This document shows positions 43,506-54,385 of a stretch of DNA of 64,000 bases, piece after piece. The notes under the pieces are model-generated. The model did not search any database. It saw only the letters and a program-made list of their open reading frames with translations, and was not told the origin of the DNA. The position numbers and the translations under genes are program-made. The stretch spans positions 84,838,664 through 84,902,663 of the forward strand of contig NC_134354.1 in assembly GCF_048569485.1 (NCBI RefSeq), given 5' to 3'. Within the stretch, counting starts at the first letter, position 1; each line of letters opens with the position of its first letter. The stretch is from Anomaloglossus baeobatrachus (lineage: Eukaryota > Chordata > Amphibia > Anura > Aromobatidae).

Positions 43506-45050
43506 CAAGTGCATCTCAATAAATTAGAATATCATAAAAAAGTTAATTTATTTCAGTAATTCAATACAAAAAGGTAAACGAATATATTATATAGCGTCAT
43601 TACACACAGAGGGATCTATTCCTATATATTATATAGAGTCATTACACACAGAGGGATCTATTTCTATATATTATATAGCGTCATTGCACACAGCGTGATC
43701 TATTTCAAGTGTTTATTTCTGTTAATGATGATGATTATGGCTTACAGCCAATGAAAACCCAAAAGTCATTATCTCAGAAAATTAGAATATTATATAAGAC
43801 TGTTGGCGCCTACTGAAAAGTCTGTACAGTAAATGCCTCAATACTTGGTCAGGGCTCCTTTTGCATGAATTATTGCATCAATGCAGCGTGGCATGGAGGC
43901 GATCAGCCTGTGGCACTGCTGAAGTGTTATGGAAGCCCAGGTTGCTTTGATAGCAGCCTTCAGCTCATCTGCATTGTTGGGTCTGGTGTCTCTCATCTTC
44001 CTCTTGACAATACTCCATAGACTCTCTATGGGGTTTAGGTCAGGAGAGTTTGCTGGCCTATGAAGCACAGTTATACTGTGGTTATTAAACCAGGTATTGG
44101 TACTTTTGGCAGTGTGGACAGGTACCAAGTCCTGCTGGAAAATTAAATTTCCATCTCCAAAAATCTTGTTGGCACAGGGAAGCATGAAGTGCTCTAAAAT
44201 TTCCTGGTAGACGGCTGGCCTAACTTTGGTCTTGATAAACACAGCAGAGCTACACCAGCAGATGACATAGCTCCCCAAACCATCACTGATTGTGGAAACT
44301 TCACACTAGACCTCAGCAGCTTGGATTGTGGCCTCTCCACTCTTCCTCCAGACTCTGGGACCGCGATTTCCACATAAAATGCAAAATTTACTTTTATCTG
44401 AAAACACCTTGGACCACTGAGCAACAGTCCAGTTCTTTTTCTACTTGGCGCAGGTAAGACACTTCTGGCATTGTCTATTGGTCATGAGTAGCTTGACACA
44501 AGGAATGCGACAGCTGTAGCCCATGTCCTGGATATGGCTGTGTGTGGTGGCTCTTGAAGCACTGACTCAAGCAGCAGTCCACTTCTTATGAATCTCCACC
44601 AAAATTTTAAATGGTCTTTTCTTAACTATCCTATCAAGGCTTTGGTTATCCCGGTTGCTTGTGCACCTTTTTCTGCCACACTTTTTCCTTCCCCTCAACC
44701 TTCCATTAATATCCCTGGATACAGCACTCTGTGAACAGCCAGCTTCTTTAGGAATAACTTTTTGTGCTTTACCCTACTTGTGGAGTGTGTCAATGACTGC
44801 CTTCTGGACATTTGTCAAGTCAGCAATCTTCCCCTTGATTGTGTAGCCTACGAAACCAGGCTAAGGGATCATGTTAAATGCTTAGGAAGCCTTTGCAGGT
44901 GTTTTGTGGAAATTATTCTAGTTTTCTGAGATAATGACTTTTGGGTTTATGTGTAATGAATCTATATAATATACGCATTTCCCTTTTTGTATTGAATTAC
45001 TCAAATAAAGTAACTTTTTAATGATATTCTAATTTATTGAGATGCACCTG
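43506..45050 (-). mobile_element. Tc1-like transposon with both ends, 1545 bp
   Basis: Flanked by TA (43504-43505 and 45051-45052). Ends CAAGTGCATCTCAATAAATT and the complement of CAGGTGCATCTCAATAAATT. This is a well-known vertebrate Tc1 lineage. Near the left end a 42-47-bp segment (TATATTATATAGCGTCATTA) is present three times in tandem at about 43580-43705, apparently a local triplication. The transposase is on the minus strand. Confidence 0.95.
43838..44890 (-). pseudogene. Tc1-like transposase, broken
   Basis: The C-terminal half (43838-44278, 146 codons) is open: RPAVYQEILEHFMLPCANKI, FQQDLVPVHTAKSTNTWFNN (second D), ANSPDLNPIESLWSIVKRKM (third acidic residue E) and QQCHRLIASMPRCIDAIIHA. 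Upstream, VKFPQSVMVWGAMSSAGVAL (44194-44424) is in another frame, and the N-terminal HTH region, about 44640-44890, is further shifted. At least two frame changes and several stops make it inactive. Confidence 0.92.
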
Positions 45051-45052
45051 TA

Positions 45053-46262
45053 TAAGTATTACTGAAATGCATCCAGAAACTTTTTATATGAAGTTTTCAA
45101 TAGTTAATTTTTCAACCAAAAACATCAACATTAAAAAACCACAGGTGAACTGGTGAACCCTATAATTTACCATGAATTTTTAAACGCAAGAGCATATTCA
45201 CATGTCAGATGCCATCTGAGTGCTGTCCATTTTTTTTATGGACCCATAGACTTGCATTGCCAATTTTGTTTTGACACTTGGATCAAAATCGGACATGTCT
45301 CTGATTTTGTAAGGATCACTTGGTCCATGGACATGTGAATGATCCCATTCACTATTGTCGGTAATTTTCCTATATGTGAAAACCACAGATAGCACTCGTA
45401 CGCAAAAAACCTGATGTCTAAATGAGGCGTTATATAGACTTAAATGTTCTGCCGATCAGTGGGAGTTTGGGTCCTGAGACACCCCCCCCCCCGATGGCTC
45501 AAAACACTGCATTAAAGAACTCACTTCAGAAAGCAACAGCTCCCAACTACATCATGAGCACAGAATGGTGCATGGGCTCAATAGAAGGTTCCTGGTACTG
45601 ATTCAATAAGATTGGCATTTCATGCACTAGAGTAAAATTTCTGGTATAAGAAGCGCTACCGCTATTGAGGAACTTGACATTTGGGCCACATCACGTCCCA
45701 CCCTGGCTCCTCCCCAGCTATACCCATTTTGGCACAGCTGCGCAAAGATGAAGGAAAAATGCCAAAAGTAGCAACGTTTTTGCACAAAACCTTGCAACTG
45801 TTTAAAGTGTTTTATACCAGAATTCTGCAGTAAGAATTGGGGCCTTTGAGCCCATACATTGATTTGTGCACATACTCATGCAAGAAATGTGTGCTGCTTG
45901 CTGACGTAAGTTCTTCAGAGCAGTATTTTTGAGTGATCGGTGGGGTCTTGGTACCCAGACCCCCATTGATAAGCAGATGGGTGCATGCTTGACTGCGATC
46001 CATTTAAAACTCCTCCTGGATGTTGTCTTAACATTGTTGTCTGTTGTCTTAACGTTGGATGTTGTCTGGATGTAAATATTAACAAAGATCTCAGTAGTTG
46101 ACTACCACTAATCTAATATCTATCACTGAATGGGCAATAAACCATCCAGCTGTAATACCCTTTTACATGTTGTCCAGTTTGGAGAGCCCATATACTTGGA
46201 TTTGATGTCCAGAATCCACATTTCTTGACCTAAGGAGAAAGCGTTTTTTTTTCTATACCTAC
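45053..46262. other. intron stretch with a probable anuran repeat at 45185-45420
   Basis: The segment with CATCTGAGTGCTGTCC, ATGGACCCATAGACTTGCAT and AAAATCGGACATGTCTCTGA resembles, in reverse, the segment at 51290-51500, so both are probably copies of one palindromic family. The rest shows nothing recognised apart from a C-run at 45481-45492. Confidence 0.45.
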
Positions 46263-46403
46263 CTGTGCTGGTGTACAAGGCCAGTCCACTAGATGCACTG
46301 AACTCTTCAATGAAAAACTGTGACAGTGCAATATGTTCATCGGTTACTAGAGACTCATTTCCTTTCTTCCAGTAGAGCATGAGGTCATCCTCATTGTAGG
46401 CAT
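46263..46403 (-). CDS. gabrr3: gabrr3 exon: C-terminal part of the ligand-binding domain
   Basis: Exon of 141 bp in the extracellular GABA-binding domain, between the Cys-loop and TM1. The acceptor TTTCACAG precedes AT, which completes a Tyr codon; the frame then reads AYNEDDLMLYWKKGNESLVT and DEHIALSQFFIEEFSASSGL, ending ALYTST and the first base of a Gly codon before donor GTAGGT. It corresponds closely to the human rho-3 segment YNEDDLMLYWKHGNKS as I recall it. An N-glycosylation sequon NES is visible, in line with an extracellular position. In this family the Phe/Tyr-rich segment just before TM1 forms loop C of the agonist site; the residues LYTST lie there. No break is seen. Confidence 0.96.
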
Positions 46404-46834
46404 CTGTGAAAGATCAAATCAAGTCATGAAGGGCAGGTGGAGCACATATTTGTAATATTTTCTCAGAAGACTAATTAGTATGAATACAGCTGGAACTGGT
46501 GGCATTCCCATACTAATGAGATTAGCAATTGGTCAAATTACAAATGTAGAATGTGTGAAGGTAAATGCCCTCTTTGTAATAAAGAATAATAGGACTTGTG
46601 ACATAAGGGCAGTTGTCCTAGGTGTCAAATTCAATGGGGACCCAAAATTTCACCTCAGGCACCACTGCCACAGCGAACAAACTAGATGATTTACAGTGAT
46701 GAGCAAAAGGGTAACAATGTTTTGAACTTTTAGGCTCCATATCTCACCCTCCACTACAGCTTTGAATGTGAGACTACCTTAATTTTATAGACCTTTTTTA
46801 TAGATCATCTTGGTACATAAATTTCACTTGCAAC
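46404..46834. other. intron stretch 5-prime of the 46263-46403 exon
   Basis: Includes the acceptor pyrimidine tract. Nothing else recognised. Confidence 0.4.
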
Positions 46835-47640
46835 TAATGATGGGCTGAGCCGGACTGTAAAAGTTTGAATCCACGCAGTTTCAAAAGAATCTGATACCGA
46901 CCTCAGGCCCAGAGTTCTCCAGATCCGGCCACCCGGGTAATAAAAAAAATTAAAGAAAATAAGAATAAAGCAAGCGCTTTATACTTACTGTTCTCCGCCC
47001 GACTGTAACTCTGCTTCCAGGCTGTTCACTCTACTTCTAGGGCCGCTCATTATATGCACTGCTTTGCTCGCCTACTGGCAGTCCTGGCATCACTGATTGA
47101 TTGCAGTCAGACAGCGCCCCCCAGCCTGTGTGACAACGTGCCTAAATGCAACCAATCAGAGGTGCTGTGTCTGCATCTAGATTGGAGTTAAATAAATAAA
47201 TAAAAAAATTGGTGTAAGGTCCCCCCATATTATGATACCTAGCCCAGATAAAGTATACGGCTACAGACTGCAGCCTCCAGCCATCCACTTATCTTGGCTG
47301 TGTATCAAATAAATAATTTAAATAAGTTTTTGAAATAAATAATTAAAAAAAAATTGCATGCAATCCCCAACCAATTTTGATACCCAACCATAATAAACCC
47401 GACAGTTGGGAGCTGATATTCTCAGGCTGGGGAGGACCATGGTTATTGGGCCACCCAGCCTAAAAACAACAGCCTACAGCCACCCAGCATTGTCGCATCC
47501 ATTAGATGCGACAATCCCTGAACTTTACTCTGCTCATCCTGATTGCCCTGGTGAGGTGACTTTCAGGGTAATAAGGGGTTAATAACAGCTCACAGTTGCC
47601 ACTAAGCCAAGATCAAATTTTTAAAAGGGAAAAAGTTCAA
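46835..47640. mobile_element. hAT-like element copy, left part
   Basis: Starts TAATGATGGGCTGAGCCGGA after CTTGCAAC. Contains the shared blocks (CAGCCTAAAAACAACAGCCT, CATCCATTAGATGCGACAAT) and AT-rich linkers. No right end was found; it fades near 47640. Confidence 0.7.
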
Positions 47641-48581
47641 TAAAGTTGGATTCATGTATGAAGCGCAGTTGTGAATCAAGGTTATGTGAGTTCATGAAAA
47701 AATACACAATTGCAGAAGTAGAAATATATGGGGGAATTTGAATTGGTAGGGGATTGTTCACTTAACACTTTGGTAGGGCATCGTTTCCTTTATCACATAT
47801 CACTAATTTACTTAAACTGTACTTGGAGTTAAGAGAAACTAACATCTCTGCTCATATGAGGATACCAAGACATGGGAAAATTACAAAAATAAATCGGTAT
47901 CACGTCCTACTATATCTGCATTTTTTTTCACAAAAAAAGCTACAAAAACTGATAGCAACATTTTTGTTGAATTTTTTTCACTTACTCGTTGTGTTTTATG
48001 TGTGAAAACATTCTGCAAAAACGACGAAATAATTGACATGCTGCAGTTTTTAAAAACATTTTTCTCAATTTTTTTTCATGTGGATTTTGGAGATAAAATA
48101 ATCTGTCTATAAATTCAGAATGCTATGTGAATTGTTAAAACAAATCAGCGTGATATCTCATGTCTCATACCAGTTTCTCGGTGTTTCTCGTGCCGTAGCT
48201 GGCCGAGATGGTTTACAGTAGACATAAAGACGTATTTCCAGCTTTTTAAATGAGATGCAGTGTGCTTAGATTTAACCCTCTGTGTCCTGGAAAGATTACA
48301 TTAGTTCCACGATTTAATGTGCTAAGCGTGTATAAATAGAAACAAAGTTATTATTAAATGGGCCACATTAATCCCAGATGACTAAGGAAAATAAGCTCTT
48401 CCCAGTCATATCAAAATACAATGAGGTCATCATTACTGACTGCCCCGTCTACTATTAACTATGACGAGAACTAAATGATAGAATGATTTTTTTTTAACTT
48501 TTTCACAATCAATTCTGTCGTTCTATAAAACCAAAAGCTGTATCCAATAGCAGGGTTGACAGTGATATTGTCTAACACTGA
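47641..48581. other. intron stretch without recognised features
   Basis: AT-rich. No supported ORF, repeat end or RNA gene. Confidence 0.4.
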
Positions 48582-50136
48582 CAGTGGATATAAAAAGTCA
48601 AAACGTCTATACACCCCTGTTAAAATGGCAGGCTTTTGTCATGTAAAAAAAATCATACCAAGCAGAACCATTTCAGAACTTTTTTTATCTTTAACGTTAC
48701 CCATAATCTGTTCAAAGTCATTGAGAAATAGACTCAAATAATTTTGAAAGGAAAAGTGAAAAAAACCCTTAAAATAATGTGGTTGCAAAAGTGTGAACAC
48801 CCTCTTATAACTGAGGATATGATTGTGTTCATAATTTGCTAATTTCATTCAAACACATGATACATATTCAGTACACAGCTGACATTATTTTCTGGTTAAT
48901 GCCATATAAAGTTTAGCTGTTTTAGTAGGTTTTCCTGATATTTTCTTAGTTGTATTTTACAACAAAAGCATTTGTCCATAAACAGCTTACAACACAGCAA
49001 AGGGATCTCAATGTTGAAAGTTATGAGTTAGGAGAAAGGTACAAAAAATTTCCATGGAATTAGATATACCATGGAACACAGTCATTAAGAAGTGGTTTGA
49101 GTTTGGCACAACAGTGACATTATCTAGAACTGGATGTCCTTCAAAAATTGATGAAAAGAAAATTAGTCCAAGAGGCAACGAAGAGGCAACTTTGTAGGAA
49201 TTTCTAGCAAGCATTTGTTGTCTAATGCATGTGACCACAATCTCTCATATTCTTTATATGTTCAGTCTATTGTGGCAAGACAGAAGCCTTTTATTACAAA
49301 TAAAACATCCAAGCACAGCTATGTTTTGCCAAAACCTTCATAAGCCCATATAAAGCCTGCCAAATGCATGTGGGAAAACAAGTTATGGTCTCATGAGAAC
49401 AAGGTTGAAATTTTTGGCCACAATTCCAAAAGGTATATTTGGCATAAAGCCAACACTGCACAGCATTTAAAAAAACACCATACCCACAGTGAAGCATGGT
49501 GGGGCAGCATTATACTTTGGGGTTGTTTTTCAGTGTCTGGAACTGTGGCTGTAGTCAAGGGGGATGATATTATGAACAGTTTCAAATATCAGTCAATTTT
49601 ACAACAAAACCTTCAGGCTTGTGCTAAACATCTGTAGCTGAAGAGGAATTTCATTTCTCAGCACAACATCAACCTTAGGCACACCTCCAATTCAACAAAA
49701 GAATGGCTTCTCCAGATGCAAAGTTTTGGAATGATGCAGCCAAAGCCCAGGCCTGAATCAAAATGAAGATCTGTGAGTGATATGAAGAGAGTACTGTGCA
49801 CAGAAGATGTCCCCACAATCTGACAGATGTGGAGCTACTGCAAGGAAAAGTTGGTATTTTTGCCAGCTCTAGATGTGCCATGCTGATAGACTCCTACACA
49901 AAAAGACTGAAGGATATCATAACTTCAAAGGGTCCTTCAACAAAGTATGTGTTTAAAGGTGTGCATATTTATGCAACCACATTATTTCTTAATTTTTCTT
50001 TTTCACACCAAAAGATATCAGATTACGGGTGATATTAAAGGTGGAAAAATATCTGAAATGTTTCTTCTTGATATAACTTTTATATCATAAAAACCTGGCA
50101 TTTTAACATGTTTCTGAAGACTTTTTATATCCACTG
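48582..50136 (+). mobile_element. Tc1-like transposon with both ends, 1555 bp
   Basis: Ends CAGTGGATATAAAAAGTCAA and the complement of CAGTGGATATAAAAAGTCTT. TA follows at 50137-50138; the left flank is GA, a mutated TA. Transposase on the plus strand is badly decayed. Confidence 0.92.
49013..49960 (+). pseudogene. Tc1-like transposase, heavily broken
   Basis: The best open block, 49368-49637, reads LWSHENKVEIFGHNSKRYIW and IILWGCFSVSGTVAVVKGDD. The first catalytic Asp (normally SDE) is His here. The region expected to hold the second and third acidic residues (about 49650-49790) is degraded, with HTSNSTKEW still readable. N-terminal HTH remnants lie at about 49030-49200. Several stops and shifts. 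Confidence 0.88.
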
Positions 50137-50208
50137 TAACAGAGAGGTGCAGGAACTAAAGAAAAACAATGCCAAATTCAGGAGAACAGGAACATTTACA
50201 CCCCATAT

Positions 50209-50216
<8 letters not shown>

Positions 50217-50292
<76 letters not shown>
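50217..50292. repeat. (TA)n microsatellite
   Basis: About 37 TA units without interruption, 80 bp from the right end of a Tc1-like element. Confidence 0.97.
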
Positions 50293-50294
<2 letters not shown>

Positions 50295-50374
50295 GAATAT
50301 ATACATGCATTTCTCACCAGATGTTGGTGATGGTAGCAACCCATCCAATCGATACGGGTACAGTAATCAAACAA

Positions 50375-50880
50375 TAGATGTCAATGAATTAAGTTATAGG
50401 TAATAATGAGAAATGACACAGGGAAAAAGTACTGAAAATTATAATATAGAGAGATGCAAACAGCCATGGAAAGTCAAGAAACCAGCTGAAATCTGCCAGT
50501 AATTAGAAAGCAATTCTGCCACTTAGTGAAAAATAATATGAGCTGGTTCAACTGATGGCGTATAAAAAAATTGTCTCATTTCCAAGGTGCTAAACAAGAA
50601 ACATCTCATAATGGGTAAAACCAGTGAACTGTCTCAAGACCTTCACAACCTTATTACTGAAAAACATACTGATGGTATTAGTTACAAATGAATTTCTAAA
50701 TTACTGAAGGCTCCAGTGAGAACTGATGGGGCCATAAACAGGAAGGGGAAAGAATATCATTTCACTATACACCGGCCACACCCATCTGTCCCCTGCAAGA
50801 TTTCAGACACAAGAGTGAAAAGAATTACCAAAAGAGTTGTCCAAAAGCCAAGAATCTCGGCCTAGCGGCACAGTGCAGCA
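50375..50880 (+). mobile_element. Tc1-like transposon fragment, 5-prime part
   Basis: AATTAAGTTATAGGTAATAA and AAATGACACAGGGAAAAAGT match the region before a Tc1 transposase. The gene starts at 50611: MGKTSELSQDLHNLITEKHT with DGISYK, an in-frame TGA, then ISKLLKAPVRT and ISDTRVKRITKRVVQ, i.e. the paired-like HTH domain. The sequence is cut at about 50880, where unrelated DNA begins. This lineage differs from the other Tc1-like copies. Confidence 0.87.
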
Positions 50881-53156
50881 TTTCACGCTCGCTCTCCTTC
50901 ACTGCTGTGCACTGCAAGCAGGAGTGATGCTGGGCTGTGATGAGCGGTGAAACTCCACCGATAGCCCAATGATTCAGGGAGACTGGGGCAGCCTCGGTGA
51001 TGTCGGGTCAACTGTAAGTTGATGTAACATCACCAGATGTCAGAGGTCATTGAGCCTGGGGCTTACTTCATGGGGATGAGCAGACCGCAATAGCGCCGCT
51101 CAGAGGCAGAATTGGCTGAACAAGGTATTTAGAAAAAGCCTTCCCTATCAGTTTTACAGAGGTTTGGCCACTATTGCAGAGTAGTGAACCACCTCTTTAA
51201 CTCCACAGGGCAACCAGTCCTCAATGTTTTATTAGATAGCATTCGGCTCAACTATGGAGCAGTACCAACCAACACTTTTTTGCTCATGCCGATTCGGCAT
51301 GAGAAAAAAATGTCTGCATGCTGTGATTGGCAGCTTATATTAGATGGTGTGCACCTATACAAGTCTATGGGTGTGTGCAACTCATCGGATTGTCCTTGGA
51401 TGTCATCCGAGTGCAGCCTGATATACACCAACACAGACAAGGGAGAAGATGGAGAAATTAAGTTTTCCATCTTCTCCGCACCTGCGCTCAGACTCTCGCA
51501 TGCAAACGTTTGAGGCGACTGTCATTTGCATAATGCCTCCAATTCTATCTAATGAGAGAATAATCACCAGTGTGAGCGAACCCTTGGGCTAAGTTCACAC
51601 ATGCATATAAAAAAAGCACCATCCAGAAAATTGGGACAATTTTCTTTTTCATTTGTCATCTATATGCAATCCATTTTTATACAGAAGCAGTCGGTAAACA
51701 TTTACAATACAAAATAATGTTTCATATGTTAAAGAATTGCAATATATCCAAGAGAATCAGTTGCTAAATGTTTTTTTTTGTGCACTGAGACTTGAATGGG
51801 TGAGTATTATCCAACACATTGCAGAAACTAATGCATGCTGCGATTTTTTTTTGCATTGCACAGATTCAGTCCGTGACAAAAATCTGATCTACCTATCCTG
51901 AAAGAGCAACTTCTCCTAATGATCCAGGAGCAATTTGGTGATATTTCCAGCTTGATGGAGACCATGTCACAAGGCAAAAGTGATAACTGATTAACTTGGT
52001 AAACGAAACATTGAAAATTTGGGTCCATGGCTGGGAAACTTGATGTGTTTTGTCAATAAAGGTTAAAAAATACATGAAATACTGATAACTCTTACTACAG
52101 AAATACAGTATCTGACTAAAGTGTCTAAAAAGACTAAACAGGCAAGCTTTGTGAAAGCTAAATTTGTGTTAGTCTCAAAACATTTGGCCACAACAGACTA
52201 AAGGCAAATACTATAGTAGCATAATTAGGAGACTGGATGCTTATCACACGGAGTTTTGCACAATCTTTGCTGACTGTTATAGCGGCATTGGGCGCAGTTC
52301 AGATTGCAGATTCTGATACCTCATCTGATGGTTTCTCCAGTGTATGGGAGACTCAGGCATTGACAAGCAGACTCAGGCATTGACCTGCTGTGTGCTGATT
52401 CATAGGCAGACTAGCAAGAGCTAATCTCTGCTGGTCTATTTGTTCCTTTGCTCACATGTTGTGGGGATGGGATGCCTATTACATCAGCTCCCCTCCGATT
52501 TATGCTGGTTGAAACCTACCACCCATGCCAGCTATTGTTTATTCTGTGTTGGTCTGTTAGGTGGGGTGTCCCAGACTTACTGGTGTACATTGTACTCATT
52601 GCTTGGTGTGGTTGTGAAGATTACACCTGTTGTTTTGTAGTTTCCTTCTTTCTCGTATTTTTCCTCCTGAACCACTTATTGTGTTTACCTTTGTGTCTGC
52701 GTGCTGTGTGACAGGTTTAGTTTTCCTTTGTCTGTCTTTATCTGTGGGTTTTATCACACTCCTGTCCTGTCCCTCCCTGGGGAAGGGGGAAAGGGGGAAT
52801 CAGCTCAGGACTGGTCAGACCTCTCCACCATCAGGAGTATTCCTGGGGTTAGGGATAGGATAGGGTCTCCCAGCTTGAGGGATCGCTTAGGAGCCCTGGT
52901 TCCCTGCTTTCCCATTGTCATCATGACAATGCTTTTCTCACAACAAATGGCATTGTGGATTTTATAATCCAGGGGTAGAGAATGTAGAACTGGTGGAGAA
53001 AGAATGAACTTGATGGAGCCAAGTCTTTTTTTCAAACAATGTAACTACGTAAAATGACCTGGTAATCATATAATACAGGACACATTGTATATTTGGGACA
53101 AATTCTACATAACAAAGCTGAATTATGTTCTTCAAGTAATATGGAGAGCTACTTAC
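50881..53156. other. intron stretch, mostly unassigned
   Basis: Contains a probable repeat at 51290-51600 (CATCCGAGTGCAGCCTGATA, related in reverse to 45185-45420) and a T/C-rich segment at 52600-52900 that could be a solo LTR or other repeat but shows no ends I can defend. Overlapping ORFs at 52440-52967 have no domain. Confidence 0.4.
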
Positions 53157-53239
53157 AACTTTCCAGTTCTAAAGAACAATTCTGGGTGTCCAGAGGAAAT
53201 CTGCTGAAATCCATGAAGCACATCGAAGATACGGTTATC
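53157..53239 (-). CDS. gabrr3: gabrr3 exon: Cys-loop
   Basis: Exon of 83 bp, the invariant size of the Cys-loop exon in GABA-A receptor genes. The acceptor CTGTTACAG is followed by a base that completes an Arg codon, then ITVSSMCFMDFSRFPLDTQN and CSLELES with the first base of Tyr before donor GTAAGT. The two cysteines of CFMDFSRFPLDTQNC are separated by 13 residues, the signature disulfide loop of the superfamily, which couples agonist binding to pore opening. NCS is a potential glycosylation sequon at the second cysteine, as in other family members. This is the most 5-prime exon I can find; I searched 53240-64000 by eye for the preceding 221-bp exon (motifs such as KIWVPD and HSKRSF) without success, so upstream exons probably lie beyond the window. 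Confidence 0.97.
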
Positions 53240-53777
53240 CTGTAACAGTACAGAAAATAACGCTGTTACACGCGGTAACACTAATGTACTAATATGGTAT
53301 GGGACAGATTATTTCCATTCTGATTTTATTACATGGCTGTATGTTAATTGTTACTATTAAGAACAATTGCACTAATGAACAAGAATTGCTTCCAATTAAA
53401 GAAATGTTTTTGACAATTTTAAACTAAAACTGTGATGTACAATAGTCACATTTTCAGGAAAAACTGTTTATATTAGTGAGTAGTGTTATAATTACATTAT
53501 ATTACTTATCCTGAACTGATTTCCAGTTCTCTCTGGTACCGGTTTTCAGAGCGGTATTCATTATTCAGCAGGTTGATACTGGAAACCGTTGACAATCTCA
53601 TTAACAGACGCGATTCTTGCCGATATACCTTTTAGATAAGTACAATTCACTTTACTACCAAGGGCTTAGGTGCATATGTTCCATCAAGGCCAACTATAGT
53701 GGACAACAGAGGCATTCCTTAATTGGTCCCACGCCCTTGGATTACAGTTTGCCCACTGTGGACAATTCTCTATAGAC
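53240..53777. other. intron stretch 5-prime of the Cys-loop exon
   Basis: Nothing recognised. Confidence 0.4.
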
Positions 53778-53780
53778 TAA

Positions 53781-54366
53781 AGGGTGCTTTAAACGCTGTG
53801 ACATCGCTAGCGATTGCTAGCGATGTCATGCGCGGCAGCACCCACCCCCGTCGTTCTTGCGATATGTGGTGATCGCAGCCGTATCAAACATTATCGCTAC
53901 GGCAGCATTACACGCACATACCTGTTCAGCGACGTCGCTGTGACCGCCGAACAATCCCTCCTTCAAGGGGGAGGGACGCTGCCGTTCGGCGTCACAGCGG
54001 CGTCACACGGCAGCCGTCCAATAGCAGAGGAGGGGCGAAGATGAGCGGCCGTAACATGCCGCCTACCTCCTTCCTTCCTCATTGCCGGTGGACGCAGGTA
54101 AGGAGATGTTCGTCATATCTGCGGTGTCACACATAGCGATGTGTGATGCCGCAGAATCGAGGAACAACCAGTGGCAAGCCCCACCAACGATATTTTGAAA
54201 AGGAGCGACGTGTCAACAATCAACGATTTTTGACGTTTTTGCGATCGTTGATCGTCGCTCCTTGGTGTCACATGCTGCTATGTCGCTAACGACACCGGAT
54301 GTGCATGAATAACGACGTGACGCCGACGATATATCGTTAGCGATGTCGCAGCGTGTAAAGCACCCT
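53781..54366 (-). mobile_element. 586-bp MITE, family A
   Basis: Ends AGGGTGCTTTAAACGCTGTG and the complement of AGGGTGCTTTACACGCTGCG. Flanked by TAA (53778-53780) and TTT (54367-54369), an imperfect TWA duplication. Opposite orientation to 7062-7612, with which it shares most of its length. Confidence 0.85.
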
Positions 54367-54385
54367 TTTGTGTATTGTTAGTGAA

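Noticed and set aside
52440-52967. Overlapping plus-strand ORFs with hydrophobic residues
   Set aside because: No conserved motif, three frames overlap, and the DNA looks repeat-derived. A solo LTR was considered but ends and duplication could not be found.
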